Shown here: one piece after another, positions 1 to 9,063 of the stretch
Numbering within the stretch: the stretch's first letter is position 1
Layout: each line of letters opens with the position of its first letter
DNA from: Rhodoferax sp.
GTDB taxonomy: Bacteria; Pseudomonadota; Gammaproteobacteria; Burkholderiales; Burkholderiaceae_C
Assembly: GCA_018061265.1 (NCBI GenBank)
Contig: JAGOUM010000011.1
Span: forward strand, 1 to 63,464
Direction: 5' to 3'
DNA: 63,464 nt
The notes under the pieces: model-generated
Databases searched by the model: none
Told to the model about the DNA's origin: nothing
Seen by the model: only the letters and a program-made list of their open reading frames with translations
Translations under genes and position numbers: made by a program

Positions 1-2
1 CA

Positions 3-308
3 TCCGACTTGGTCATTCGTTACGGCGGTGAGGAGTTCCTGATCATTCTGGTCGACAGCGAAGGCTCTATGGCCGACCGGGTGGCCGAAAACATTCGCCT
101 GGCCGTAGAGAACCTCAAGGTTCAGGTTGCTGGCATTGTGATCCAGAAGACCATTTCTGTCGGTATTGCCGATTTTCCCAACGACAGTGAAACCTTCTGG
201 CAGGCCGTCAAATTCGCCGACGTGGCGCTCTACCAGGCCAAAGAGCAGGGGCGTAACCGGGTAGTGCGCTTTGATGCCGCCATGTGGTCTGACTCAAAGA
301 GTTACTGA
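3..308 (+). CDS. Diguanylate cyclase (GGDEF domain), C-terminal part
   Basis: The frame is open at the left edge, so only the last 101 residues are visible. They contain the active-site loop as GGEEF within VIRYGGEEFLII, followed by the SVGIADFP and FADVALYQAKEQGRNRV segments typical of the end of GGDEF domains. The protein should make cyclic di-GMP from two GTP; with GGEEF intact it is probably active. The sensory or anchoring N-terminus lies outside the window. It converges with pabBC, the stop codons being only 18 bases apart. Confidence 0.9.
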   Translation, partial: SDLVIRYGGEEFLIILVDSEGSMADRVAENIRLAVENLKVQVAGIVIQKTISVGIADFPNDSETFWQAVKFADVALYQAKEQGRNRVVRFDAAMWSDSKSY

Positions 309-326
309 GCCAACGCGGCTGGTCAG

Positions 327-2066
327 TCACTTCAGTCGTGCCGGTAGCCAGCCACGCAGGCTGTTGATAAAAGCGATACCCTGATTGCGTTGCAGGTCGG
401 CGCAGGTCAGCACCTTTTCGGTCAGCAGGCCTTGCGCCAGAGCCTGCGCCCTTCCCACTCCGGCCAGCAGCCCACAACGCGCCGAGGGTGTACACCATCG
501 TCCGTCGATCAGCAAGGCAATGTTGCCACGAGTGCATTCGGTCAGTTCGCCATCCGCATTAAAAAGCAAGGTGTCAAATACCTTGGGGTCGGTTGGCGCA
601 AACTGGGTGTAGTGGGCGCGCCGGGTCGTTTTGAAGCGGGTGAATTCGCTGTCAGAAGATCCAAATGATGTCGCAGCCAGTTGAATCAAAACCGGTGCTT
701 TGACCTGATCCAGCTCATCAGTCTCGACCGTTGCGACTCCAAGGGTGTCCAGCAGCAGGCGCACCCGGCATACCCGCGTGTTGTGCCGGGCGGCCCCTTG
801 CAACAGTAGGCGGATGTGCGCCTCGTCGAACGGGTAGTTGAAGTGGGCAGCGGCAGTAGCCAGGCGTTGCAGATGAAGATCGAGCCGCTGGTACACGCCG
901 TTCTCCAGCCGCAGTGTTTCCAGCAGATCAAACGGTGTGGCCGCGCGCACCAGGAACGCGCGCTTGTGTTGCCATTCCTGCCATTCGGCGTCAGCCCCGG
1001 CATCGGCGGTGATGCCGCTGCCAATACCGCACCGCAGTTGCTGACCCTTGGCAGTGACTGTGCGTATGGCCACATTGAATGTGGCGTGGCCACCGGGTCG
1101 CACCACACCAATCGCACCACAGTAGACGCCGCGAGCTTCGGTTTCCAGCGCGGTAATCATCTGCATTGCGCGGACCTTGGGTGCGCCGGTGATCGAGCCG
1201 CAGGGAAACAGCGCGGCAAACACGTCCGCGAGCGTGATGCCAACGCGGGTTTGCGCTGTGACGTCTGACACCATCTGATGCACGGTGGGCAAACTCTGAA
1301 CCTTGAACAGCGCCGGTACCTTGACCGTGAAGGGTTGGGCAATACGTGAAAGATCATTGCGCAGCAGGTCCACAATCATGACATTTTCGGAACGCTCCTT
1401 GGCTGATTCGGTCAACCCCAATGCCAGTGCTGCGTCCTGCTCCGGGGTGCGGCCACGCGCGGCGGTACCTTTCATGGGCCGTGTCAGGATGTGCTGGCCA
1501 TCCCAGTCAAAAAACAGCTCGGGCGAGACCGACAACACCTGCTCCGGGCCGGTGTCGATGTAAGCGGCATAGGCGTTGGGCTGGGCCAGTTGCAGGCGCT
1601 CAAACAGCGCCAGGCCACTGTCGGCTGCGGTGCTGGTCACCGGCGCGGTCAGGTTGAGCTGGTACAGGTCACCCGCCGCAATGGCGGCGTGGATCAGGGC
1701 CATGCAGGCGTCAAAGTCACTGCGGCTCAGGCTTTCATGCCACTGCCCCGCGCCGTCGGCGGGTACTGGCGCGCCGGAATGCAACACCTCGGGCCATGGC
1801 TGCGCGGATTCAAACACGCCAAACCAGGTCAATGGCCCGTCGGCGGCGTGGGTGCGCAGTGCAGCGTCAAATGCGCCCGCGGCCTCATAGCGCAGATAAC
1901 CAACGCACCAGTAACCCTGTTGTGCATAAGCATGCACCTGCTCCAGCACGGGGCGAACCTGTGCTGGCGTCTGCGCGACCAGGGTGTGCCGGGCAGAATG
2001 AAAAGCGCAGCGCAAAGGGGCACCACGGCTGTCCTGCGGGTCACAAAAATCAATCAGGATCTGCAT
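327..2066 (-). CDS. pabBC: Fused aminodeoxychorismate synthase component I / aminodeoxychorismate lyase
   Basis: This 579-residue protein joins two steps of 4-aminobenzoate synthesis for folate. Residues 1-370 are a chorismate-binding domain with MKGTAARG (about 198-205) and GSITGAPK (290-297), which aminates chorismate with ammonia from a PabA partner. Residues 376-579 are a PLP-dependent lyase fold related to PabC and branched-chain aminotransferases, which releases pyruvate to give pABA; ELTECTRGNIALL is its typical segment. No pabA is nearby. Such PabB-PabC fusions are common in betaproteobacteria. The start overlaps the end of the upstream ABC ATPase gene by 17 bases, so the two are probably cotranscribed and coupled. 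Anthranilate synthase component I is the main alternative, but the lyase fusion argues against it. Confidence 0.92.
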   Translation of the reverse strand: MQILIDFCDPQDSRGAPLRCAFHSARHTLVAQTPAQVRPVLEQVHAYAQQGYWCVGYLRYEAAGAFDAALRTHAADGPLTWFGVFESAQPWPEVLHSGAPVPADGAGQWHESLSRSDFDACMALIHAAIAAGDLYQLNLTAPVTSTAADSGLALFERLQLAQPNAYAAYIDTGPEQVLSVSPELFFDWDGQHILTRPMKGTAARGRTPEQDAALALGLTESAKERSENVMIVDLLRNDLSRIAQPFTVKVPALFKVQSLPTVHQMVSDVTAQTRVGITLADVFAALFPCGSITGAPKVRAMQMITALETEARGVYCGAIGVVRPGGHATFNVAIRTVTAKGQQLRCGIGSGITADAGADAEWQEWQHKRAFLVRAATPFDLLETLRLENGVYQRLDLHLQRLATAAAHFNYPFDEAHIRLLLQGAARHNTRVCRVRLLLDTLGVATVETDELDQVKAPVLIQLAATSFGSSDSEFTRFKTTRRAHYTQFAPTDPKVFDTLLFNADGELTECTRGNIALLIDGRWCTPSARCGLLAGVGRAQALAQGLLTEKVLTCADLQRNQGIAFINSLRGWLPARLK

Positions 2067-2712
2067 GGGCCATCAAGCCATCTGCGCTTAGGAGCAACAC
2101 TCGGTCGGCGCGCGCTGCCGCGGCTCGTGAATGGGTCACCAGCACCATTGCGGCGCCGTGGCTGCGGGTCTGCCCCACCAGCGCGTCCATGACACGCTCG
2201 GCGGTGCGCGGATCAAGGTTGCCGGTTGGCTCGTCGGCCAGCAGCAGTTTGGGGCGGTGTACCAGCGCCCGGGCAATCGCCACCCGTTGTAATTGCCCGC
2301 CACTGAGTTGCTGCGGCAAACGTTCACCCAGGCCATCCAGACCCACCTCGGCCAGTGCCGCCTGTACCCGCAAGTCATCCAGCTGGCCAAGCAACATCAG
2401 CGGCAAGGCCACGTTTTGTGTCACGCTCAAATGCGGCAGCACATGAAAGGCCTGGAACACAAAGCCGGTTTTTTCCCGCCGCAGGCGCGCCAGGGCGTCA
2501 TCGCTCAGGTGGCTCAGGTCTTGTCCGTCGAGCAGGACCTGGCCGTGGTTCCAGCTGTCCAGCCCAGCCATGCAATTGAGCAGGGTCGATTTACCGACAC
2601 CCGACTCACCGATGATGGCAACAAACTCACCCGGCTCAACCCGTAATGACACATGGTTGAACACCGGCACCTCACCGTAGCGCTTGCCCAGATCCTTGAC
2701 GATCAGGCTCAT
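2050..2712 (-). CDS. ABC transporter ATP-binding protein, LolD/YbbA-like
   Basis: This is a 220-residue single-domain ABC ATPase. It has Walker [10 protein letters not shown] (residues 35-43), the signature [15 protein letters not shown], Walker [13 protein letters not shown] and the switch His in LVTHS. The GNLD ending and short length fit the LolD/MacB/FtsE class, which works with FtsX-type permeases on lipoprotein release, export or division. No permease gene lies next to it, so its partner is elsewhere or missing. It overlaps miaA by 4 bases on one side and pabBC by 17 on the other, placing it in a tight miaA-ABC-pabBC operon. The family is clear; the transported substrate is unknown. Confidence 0.85.
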   Translation of the reverse strand: MSLIVKDLGKRYGEVPVFNHVSLRVEPGEFVAIIGESGVGKSTLLNCMAGLDSWNHGQVLLDGQDLSHLSDDALARLRREKTGFVFQAFHVLPHLSVTQNVALPLMLLGQLDDLRVQAALAEVGLDGLGERLPQQLSGGQLQRVAIARALVHRPKLLLADEPTGNLDPRTAERVMDALVGQTRSHGAAMVLVTHSRAAAARADRVLLLSADGLMAHADPD

Positions 2713-3737
2713 GGGAGGCGGTCGGTAAACTGTTGCGCCAGCGCCAACACCCGTTCAAGCGCATCCGGTGCGTCACAGGCAACGACCTGCCGGTCGGCCA
2801 TGCCGCGCAGCCAGGTGATCTGGCGTTTGGCCAGCTGTCGGGTGGCAAAAATGCCTTTGTCGCGCAGCTCGGCCAAGGCAAACTCACCGTCCAGACTGGC
2901 CCAAGCCTGGCGATAGCCGACACAACGCATGGCGGGCAGGTCGGGGTGCAGGTCACCCCGCGCGCGCAAGGCCCGGACTTCGTCAAGCAGACCGGCGGCA
3001 AGCATGGCATCAAAACGTTGGGCAATGCGCTGATGTAACCAGCTGCGGTCGGCTGGTTCCAATGAAATCAGGCAGCTGGGTGCTGCCATTGATTCTGAGT
3101 AAAATTGGCCTTCAGAGCTTACTGTATAAGCTTTGTTAGCTATGCTATTTGTACTATGAAAGCTGGCAATAGTGCGTCCGGAGATCCGGTACACCTCCAG
3201 CGCGCGGGCAATTCGTTGTGAATCCAGCGGCGCCAGTCTTGCTGCCGTGACCGGGTCCAACTGTGCCAGTTCGGCATGTAGCGCAGGCCAGCCCTTGTGT
3301 GCTGCCTCTTGCTCGATGGCATGTCGTACCTGGGCATCGGCACCCGGCATGTCATCGAGCCCGTCGCGCAGTGCCTTGAAGTACAGCATGGTGCCGCCAA
3401 CCAAAAGCGGGAGCCTGCCTCGCGCGCTGATCTCTGCCATCAGGCGATGGGCATCGCGCACAAATTCCGCCGCACTGTAGGCATTGAGCGGATCACGGAT
3501 GTTGATCAGGTGGTGCGGCACCAACGCCAGCTCGGCGCTGGTGGGTTTGGCCGTGCCAATGTCCATGCCACGGTAAACCAGGGCCGAGTCCACGCTGATG
3601 ATCTCAACCGGGTACCGCCGCGCAATGGCCAGCGCCGCCGCCGTTTTGCCTGCGGCGGTGGGACCTGCCAGTGCCAGATAGGCGGTCGGCGCCGCTGCTC
3701 TGTCAAGGGTCGATGGTGGTGGTGGCAACGATGTCAT
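2709..3737 (-). CDS. miaA: tRNA dimethylallyltransferase
   Basis: MiaA transfers a dimethylallyl group to N6 of A37 in tRNAs reading UNN codons, the first step to ms2i6A. The P-loop GPTAAGKT is at residues 25-32, followed by [18 protein letters not shown] and later [13 protein letters not shown] chose the ATG at 3737 because the upstream 14 residues of the longer frame look non-coding. About 342 residues are predicted. An AT-rich stretch encodes residues of roughly 192-215 ([13 protein letters not shown] and following); compared with the usual family sequence between SGR and the PADR motif this is an insertion of about 15 residues, matching a dispersed repeat. The substrate, dimethylallyl diphosphate, is linked to ispA and dxs at 46-49 kb. 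Confidence 0.94.
   Translation of the reverse strand: MTSLPPPPSTLDRAAAPTAYLALAGPTAAGKTAAALAIARRYPVEIISVDSALVYRGMDIGTAKPTSAELALVPHHLINIRDPLNAYSAAEFVRDAHRLMAEISARGRLPLLVGGTMLYFKALRDGLDDMPGADAQVRHAIEQEAAHKGWPALHAELAQLDPVTAARLAPLDSQRIARALEVYRISGRTIASFHSTNSIANKAYTVSSEGQFYSESMAAPSCLISLEPADRSWLHQRIAQRFDAMLAAGLLDEVRALRARGDLHPDLPAMRCVGYRQAWASLDGEFALAELRDKGIFATRQLAKRQITWLRGMADRQVVACDAPDALERVLALAQQFTDRLP
3091..3160. repeat. Dispersed AT-rich repeat, copy inside miaA
   Basis: On the plus strand the copy reads from AAAATTGGCCTTCAGAGC through AAGCTTTGTTAGCTATGC. It shares the GGCCTNNAGNGCTTA start and the TTAGCTATNC end with the copies in recC, recB, amiC and elsewhere. It is read in frame in miaA and supplies a linker insertion. 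Confidence 0.75.
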
Positions 3738-3819
3738 ATTGAGGCGGTCTTGTGCCCCCGATGTTACGCAGGCGGCCAAAGGTGGCGCTGATTTCAGGGC
3801 ATCGGCGCGGTCCTGGCGC

Positions 3820-5064
3820 TCAAAGGCGTTTGACCCCGCTTGACGCCAATGTGGTGCCGGGCTCGCCGTGGCGCTGCACCAGTGTCCAGGCCGAGCCAGA
3901 AATCAGCAGGCTCCAGAAGCCAACGCCCAGGGTCAGCGGCAGCACCGTGCCGTCCATGTGGCTGCCCAGCCAGCCACCCATGGCAAAAGCGCACAGCATC
4001 ATGACAAAGCCGTTCATGGCCGAGGCGGCACCTGCCGCCTGAGGAAACGGGCCGACAGCACCACTCTGGCCACACGGCTGATGAATGCCATGGCCGATCA
4101 TGAACAGCATTTGCGGCAGCATGATGCTCCACACGCTTACCCAGCCCAGCAGGCTAAAAACGGCCATCAGTCCCCCGCCGCTAAGTGACAGCACACCCGC
4201 ACGCGCCACACTGCGTCGCACACCGAGGTGGGCGATCCAGTTGCGACAGACAAAGGTGCCGCCAATGTAGGCCACCGAGTTGACAAACATCACCAGCCCG
4301 TATTGGGTTTTGGACAGCCCCAGCACACCGGTAAAAACAAAGGAGGACGCTGCCAGAAAGGTGAACAAACCACCGTACGAGGCAGCCGAAAGGGCCGAGA
4401 ACGCCCAAAACGTGGGGTTTCCCAGTATGTGGCGCCAGGTCGCCAGCAGAGTCGCACCTTGCAGGGCATGCGGGTTTTTCTGTTGCACCGTCTCTTCGAA
4501 CCTGAGCGCCACCACCGCCAGCGCCACAGCGCCAAAAACCGCCACCGCCAGCAAGGCAAAACGCCAGTTCAGCAGGTCGGTCAGTAAACCACCCAATGGG
4601 GCACTCATGCAGGCGATCAGCCCAAGACCCGTGAGGCCCTTGCTCATCACCCGTGCGCCCTGGGTCGGCGAGTACAAATCCCGCACGATGGCGCGCGCGC
4701 ACATCACACCCGCACCCATTGCCACACCCTGCACCACGCGCCAGACGATCAGCCACCCCATGCTGGGTGCCAGGGTACTGGCCACGGACGCCAGCACGTA
4801 AGCGACCAGCCCGATGAGCAGGACCGGGCGGCGGCCATATTTGTCGGACAGTGGCCCCCACACCAGTTGTGACAGGCCAAAAGCCAGCAGCAGCGCGGTG
4901 AGTGTCAGCTGCGCCTGTGCCATGGGTGCCGCCAGCTCGGCCGTGAGCACCGGCAGTGCGGGCAAATACAGGTCGGTGGTGACGGGTTGCAGACCCAGCA
5001 GCAGGGACAGAAGCAGCACGATCACGCCGGGCTGCATTGAAACAGAAGTGGGTTGGGAGGGCAT
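3820..5064 (-). CDS. MFS multidrug exporter, Bcr/CflA family
   Basis: This 414-residue inner-membrane protein has the 12-helix pattern of drug:H+ antiporters. The N-terminus has [20 protein letters not shown], typical of Bcr/CflA proteins. The loop between helices 2 and 3 carries [16 protein letters not shown], the MFS motif A, and [23 protein letters not shown] follows as in this family. The substrate cannot be told; relatives export bicyclomycin, chloramphenicol or similar drugs. The gene is monocistronic and diverges from the small membrane-protein gene at 5164. Confidence 0.87.
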   Translation of the reverse strand: MPSQPTSVSMQPGVIVLLLSLLLGLQPVTTDLYLPALPVLTAELAAPMAQAQLTLTALLLAFGLSQLVWGPLSDKYGRRPVLLIGLVAYVLASVASTLAPSMGWLIVWRVVQGVAMGAGVMCARAIVRDLYSPTQGARVMSKGLTGLGLIACMSAPLGGLLTDLLNWRFALLAVAVFGAVALAVVALRFEETVQQKNPHALQGATLLATWRHILGNPTFWAFSALSAASYGGLFTFLAASSFVFTGVLGLSKTQYGLVMFVNSVAYIGGTFVCRNWIAHLGVRRSVARAGVLSLSGGGLMAVFSLLGWVSVWSIMLPQMLFMIGHGIHQPCGQSGAVGPFPQAAGAASAMNGFVMMLCAFAMGGWLGSHMDGTVLPLTLGVGFWSLLISGSAWTLVQRHGEPGTTLASSGVKRL

Positions 5065-5163
5065 GCTTTGAGCGTATCAGATCAGGGTTTGCATGGCACT
5101 TGCGGGCAAGCCAGAGGTTTTGAAGGTGACAATCTGTGCCTGTCTGAAGTGTGGGGAATTGTC

Positions 5164-5535
5164 ATGGCAATTGGTTGGTTAACGGTTTTGAAAATGGTGC
5201 CTTGGGGCGATGTCATTGAAAACGCGCCCAAAGTGGCGATCGGTGCCAAAAAACTTTGGGACAAGGTGGGCAAAAAAACTGCACCTGTTGAGGTGCTGCC
5301 GACAGTGGCGACACCGGTGCCGACTTTGGCGCAGTTGCAGTCGCAGGTGGCGGCTTTGCAATTGGCCACGGCCGAGCTGCATCAGCAGATGCTCGATTCC
5401 ACCGAGCTGATCAAGACTCTGGCTGAGCAAAACACCCAGCTGGTCCGCCGGGTAGAGTCCAATCGCAAGCGTTTGTTGTGGCTGGCCTTCTTGCTGCTGT
5501 GTCTGGTGGTGGTGATTTTGCTTCGAAACGGATAG
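5164..5535 (+). CDS. Small coiled-coil protein with C-terminal membrane anchor, function unknown
   Basis: I chose the ATG at 5164 because it follows a GGGGAA ribosome site; the frame extends upstream but without coding character. The 123 residues begin with a short hydrophobic and amphipathic segment (MAIGWLTVLKMVPWGDVIE), then a Pro/Val linker, a predicted coiled coil (about residues 55-95, LAQLQSQVAALQ to LVRRVESNR), and a single helix (LLWLAFLLLCLVVVILL) at the C-terminus. This suggests a tail-anchored inner-membrane protein with its coiled coil in the cytoplasm. It sits 54 bases upstream of recC, with a dispersed repeat in the gap. I do not recognise a named family. Confidence 0.7.
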   Translation: MAIGWLTVLKMVPWGDVIENAPKVAIGAKKLWDKVGKKTAPVEVLPTVATPVPTLAQLQSQVAALQLATAELHQQMLDSTELIKTLAEQNTQLVRRVESNRKRLLWLAFLLLCLVVVILLRNG

Positions 5536-5588
5536 CTATCTATATCGCCCAGGTATGCGCCAGAGCCTGTTTTTACACTCAAATTTTT
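5531..5588. repeat. Dispersed AT-rich repeat between the small membrane-protein gene and recC
   Basis: The plus strand starts GATAGCTATCTATATCGC and continues AGGTATGCGCCAGAGCC then TTTTTAC. Reversed, this gives the same CTCTGGCGCATACC to GATAGCTATC order as the recB copy. It fills almost the whole 54-base gap before recC. Confidence 0.75.
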
Positions 5589-5589
5589 C

Positions 5590-8500
5590 ATGATCAGCCC
5601 GATGGACGCGCGCCCGCCCAACGGTCTGATGGTGCTGCACGGCAACCGCCTTGAAGACCTGCGTGACCTGCTGGTCGACTACCTTCGTGTGCATCCGCTG
5701 GCACCGCTGCAGCCCGAGGTGATCCTGCTGCAAAGCAACGGCATGAAACACTGGCTGGAGCTGGCGCTGGCCGATGATGCCGCGCTGGGCATTTGTGGCG
5801 CCACCCGCATGGAGCTGCCCAGCAGCTACCTGTGGCAGATGTACCGGGCGGCGCTGGGCGCGCAGGCGGTGCCGGCCCACATGCCATTTGACAAGACTGC
5901 CCTGCTGTGGCGGTTGGTGCGTTTGCTGCCCACATTGTGTGAGACCGGCGCGGTGTACGCGCCCTTGAAGCGCTACCTCAGCGGTGACAACCAGGCGCGA
6001 AAACTTTACCAACTGGCACAACAGGTGGCCGACGTGCTGGATGGCTACCAAAGTTACCGCGCCGACTGGCTGGCCGACTGGGCGGTCGGGCAGGACCAGC
6101 TGTGCACCGAGCTGGGCGTGCCCGAACCCCTGGCACCAGAGCACAGCTGGCAGGCGCAACTGTGGCGTGATCTGCGCGCCGATGTGGGTACGGCGCTGGC
6201 CGACGCCTCGCGCGCCAGTGTCCATGAGCGGTTCATCGCGGCCATTGATCGGCTTGTTCACTCGCTTGATCAAGGCAATGCCCGGCCAGCCGGGCTGCCG
6301 CCGCGGCTGATTGTGTTTGGGATCTCCTCATTGTCGATGCAATCGGTGCAGGCGCTGGCGGCACTCGGGCAGGTTTGCCAGGTGCTGATGCTGGTGCAAA
6401 ACCCTTGTCGGTACTACTGGGGCGATATTGTGGAAGGCCATGCCCAGCTGCGACAGCAACTCCGGCGGCGACAGCCCGTTAAACCGAGCCCCGAGCGCAC
6501 CGGTGCCACCCACCCACTGCTGGCGTCATGGGGCAAGCAGGGGCGCGACTACCTGCATTTGCTCGACGGGTTCGACGCGCCCGAGTGTTACCGCAGGCAC
6601 TGGAGCCGGGTGGAGCTGTTTGTTGATCCGGCCACTCAGGCTGGCACCCAGCTGGCGCAATTGCAGTCGGACATCCTGAACCTGACGCCACCCCCGCCGT
6701 CACCGCAGGCACGGCCCAGCGATGGGTCACTCTGTTTTGTCACCTGTCACAACGCCCAGCGCGAGCTGGAGGTGCTGCACGACCGTCTGCTGGCCATGTT
6801 TGACGCCGATCTGGCCTTGCAGCCCCGCGAGGTCATGGTGATGGTGCCCGACATGCCTGCCTTTTTGCCGCACATTCATGCGGTGTTTGGCCGGTTTTCG
6901 CCGGGACAGTCGCGATTTATCCCGTATTCGGTGGCCGATACCAGTGTCCGCCAGAGCCCGCTGGTGCAGGCGCTGGAGCAATTGCTGCACCTGCCCCAGG
7001 CGCGTCTGACCTTGGCTGAGTGCCTGAGCCTGTTTGAAGTGGAGCCGGTACGCACGCGTTTTGGTTTGGACGAAGCCGCTGTGGCGCAAATCCAGGTCTG
7101 GCTGCAGGCCGCTGGGGTGCGCTGGGGGCTCGACGCAAACCATCGCCTGGCCTGGGGTCTGCCCGCCGGGGCGCAGGACCTGGCGCATAACACCTGGTCC
7201 TTTGGTCTGCGGCGACTGCTGCTGGGTTATGCCTTGGGCCCAGTCACCGATGCGGGTGGGGTCTTGGGTGGCGGCCTGTGGCAGGACACCCTGGCGCAGC
7301 CAGCCTTGAGTGGTCTGGACGCGCCGCTGGTTGGTGGTCTGCTGGACTGGCTCGATGCCACCGAGCAAAACCTGCAGGCGCTGCAGCCTGCGCAAACGCC
7401 GACTGAGTGGGGTCAGACCCTGCGAGCGCTGGTGGCACGTTTTTTTTCCAGCGCCGATGAGTCCGATGAACGTGCCATTGCCCGTTTGTTGCTGCCGCTC
7501 GATGAGTGGGAGCAAGCATGCGAGGCAGCGCAACTTGACACCCCGCTGCCGCTGGAGGTGGTGCGCGAACACTGGTTGTCACAACTCGCCGAGCCGGGGC
7601 TGCAGCAGCGGTTTTTTGGCGGTGGTGTGCAGTTTGGCACCTTGATGCCAATGCGCGCCATCCCGTTCAAGGTAATTGCCCTGCTCGGCATGAATGACGG
7701 TGCCTACCCGCGGGTGCAGGCGGCGCGTGACTTTGACCTGATGGCCAGCAGCTGGCGTGCCGGTGACCGTTCGCGTCGTGAGGACGACCGTTATCTGTTT
7801 CTCGAGGCGCTGCTGTCGGCCCGGCAAACGCTGTATGTGAGCTGGCAGGGTCACAGTGCGGCCGACAACAGCCCATGGCCACCCTCAGTGCTGGTGGCGC
7901 AGCTGCTCGACTGTGTCAACGCCTGCTGGAGCCCGCCACACCGGCCACAGGCGCAGCCGTTGCAGCCGTTCTCCAGTGCCTACTTTGAGGCGGGATCGGG
8001 GTTCTGCACCTATGCCAATGATTGGGAAAAAATTCGACCTCCAGCGCTTTCTGAGAAAGAGTTAGATGCTCTATATACAGAAGCAAAAACGATGCCGTCG
8101 GTGCTGACAAGTGTCTTGCCTCAGGCGCTCACACTCGATGATCTGCAGCGCCTGCTGCGCCAACCGGTCGAGGTGTTTTTTCGCCAGCGGCTGCAGGTTG
8201 AATTTGACAGTCTGGACGACCTGGAACTGGAAGACGAGCCTTTTGTGCTCCATCCGCTGCAACGCCATCAACTCGGTACCGCAATGTTGCAGGCCGGTGC
8301 CGATGCCCAGGCACTTGCAAGGCTAAACGCCGCCGGTGTGTTGCCGTTGGCCGGATTTGGCCGTCAAACCGCAGAGCGCTTGCTCGATCATGCACAGCTT
8401 GTCTGGCAAACCCAGGACCACTGGCTCAAGCAGTATCCACAGCAGATGGAGGCGCTGCCCATCGATCTATTGCTGGATGGTGGTGTCACGCTGCGCGGTG

Positions 8501-9063
8501 CGCTGACCGGACTGACCGCCACGGCCGACGCTGCAAGCACCTGCCTGCAACTTGCGGCACGCACCGGCAGTGTGTTCAACGGCCCGGCCGGGGCGCAGAC
8601 CGCACGCGCACACACGCTGGCGGGTTTGTGGGTTCGCCACCTGGCTGGCTGCGCCAGCGGACTGGTGCTGACCAGTGTACAAATGGGTGTTGACGGCCAG
8701 GTAGGTTTAGACCCGCTGCAGCCAACGGTTGCTCTGGCGATATTGAACCGGCTGGCCAGCGCCTACCTGGAGGCCTGGTCTGCGCCGCTGCCGGTGGCGT
8801 GTCAGGCGGCCTGGACTTATCTGTCGGTTGAGCAACAGAATCTCGCGCGGCAGGAGGTTGGCAAAACCCTCAAGGACCCGCACCAGGCGGCACGACTGGT
8901 GTTTGAGGGGGCACAAAGCGGGGGTGAGCGGGCGCAGTCGCCTTATCTGCAGCGTGTCTTTGTATCCTATGACGAACTGCAGGCGGGTCTGCCACACTGG
9001 GCGCAATGGCTCTATGGCGATCTGCTGGCTGCAATCAGCTTGTCGCAGCAGGTGGCGGCATGA
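5590..9063 (+). CDS. recC: Exodeoxyribonuclease V subunit gamma (RecC)
   Basis: This 1157-residue protein matches RecC in length and in landmarks such as LHGNRLEDLRDLLVDYL at the N-terminus, LQSNGMKHWLELALADD, FGISSLSMQSVQALAALG, LLGMNDGAYPR and the C-terminal PVEVFFRQRLQV region. RecC holds the RecBCD complex together, splits the DNA strands and scans for Chi. The start could be at 5590 or at the in-frame ATG at 5602. It overlaps recB by 4 bases (ATGA). A dispersed repeat is read in frame at about residues 813-833, in the linker before the C-terminal nuclease-like domain. Confidence 0.95.
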   Translation: MISPMDARPPNGLMVLHGNRLEDLRDLLVDYLRVHPLAPLQPEVILLQSNGMKHWLELALADDAALGICGATRMELPSSYLWQMYRAALGAQAVPAHMPFDKTALLWRLVRLLPTLCETGAVYAPLKRYLSGDNQARKLYQLAQQVADVLDGYQSYRADWLADWAVGQDQLCTELGVPEPLAPEHSWQAQLWRDLRADVGTALADASRASVHERFIAAIDRLVHSLDQGNARPAGLPPRLIVFGISSLSMQSVQALAALGQVCQVLMLVQNPCRYYWGDIVEGHAQLRQQLRRRQPVKPSPERTGATHPLLASWGKQGRDYLHLLDGFDAPECYRRHWSRVELFVDPATQAGTQLAQLQSDILNLTPPPPSPQARPSDGSLCFVTCHNAQRELEVLHDRLLAMFDADLALQPREVMVMVPDMPAFLPHIHAVFGRFSPGQSRFIPYSVADTSVRQSPLVQALEQLLHLPQARLTLAECLSLFEVEPVRTRFGLDEAAVAQIQVWLQAAGVRWGLDANHRLAWGLPAGAQDLAHNTWSFGLRRLLLGYALGPVTDAGGVLGGGLWQDTLAQPALSGLDAPLVGGLLDWLDATEQNLQALQPAQTPTEWGQTLRALVARFFSSADESDERAIARLLLPLDEWEQACEAAQLDTPLPLEVVREHWLSQLAEPGLQQRFFGGGVQFGTLMPMRAIPFKVIALLGMNDGAYPRVQAARDFDLMASSWRAGDRSRREDDRYLFLEALLSARQTLYVSWQGHSAADNSPWPPSVLVAQLLDCVNACWSPPHRPQAQPLQPFSSAYFEAGSGFCTYANDWEKIRPPALSEKELDALYTEAKTMPSVLTSVLPQALTLDDLQRLLRQPVEVFFRQRLQVEFDSLDDLELEDEPFVLHPLQRHQLGTAMLQAGADAQALARLNAAGVLPLAGFGRQTAERLLDHAQLVWQTQDHWLKQYPQQMEALPIDLLLDGGVTLRGALTGLTATADAASTCLQLAARTGSVFNGPAGAQTARAHTLAGLWVRHLAGCASGLVLTSVQMGVDGQVGLDPLQPTVALAILNRLASAYLEAWSAPLPVACQAAWTYLSVEQQNLARQEVGKTLKDPHQAARLVFEGAQSGGERAQSPYLQRVFVSYDELQAGLPHWAQWLYGDLLAAISLSQQVAA
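8028..8085. repeat. Dispersed AT-rich repeat, copy inside recC
   Basis: The plus strand reads AAAAATTCGACCTCCAGCGC, then TTTCTGAGAAAGAG, then ATGCTCTATATACAG. The CCTCCAGCGCTT start matches the amiC copy. It lies in a GC-rich gene yet is locally AT-rich, and it is translated as a polar linker (KIRPPALSEKELDALYTEAK). Confidence 0.75.
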
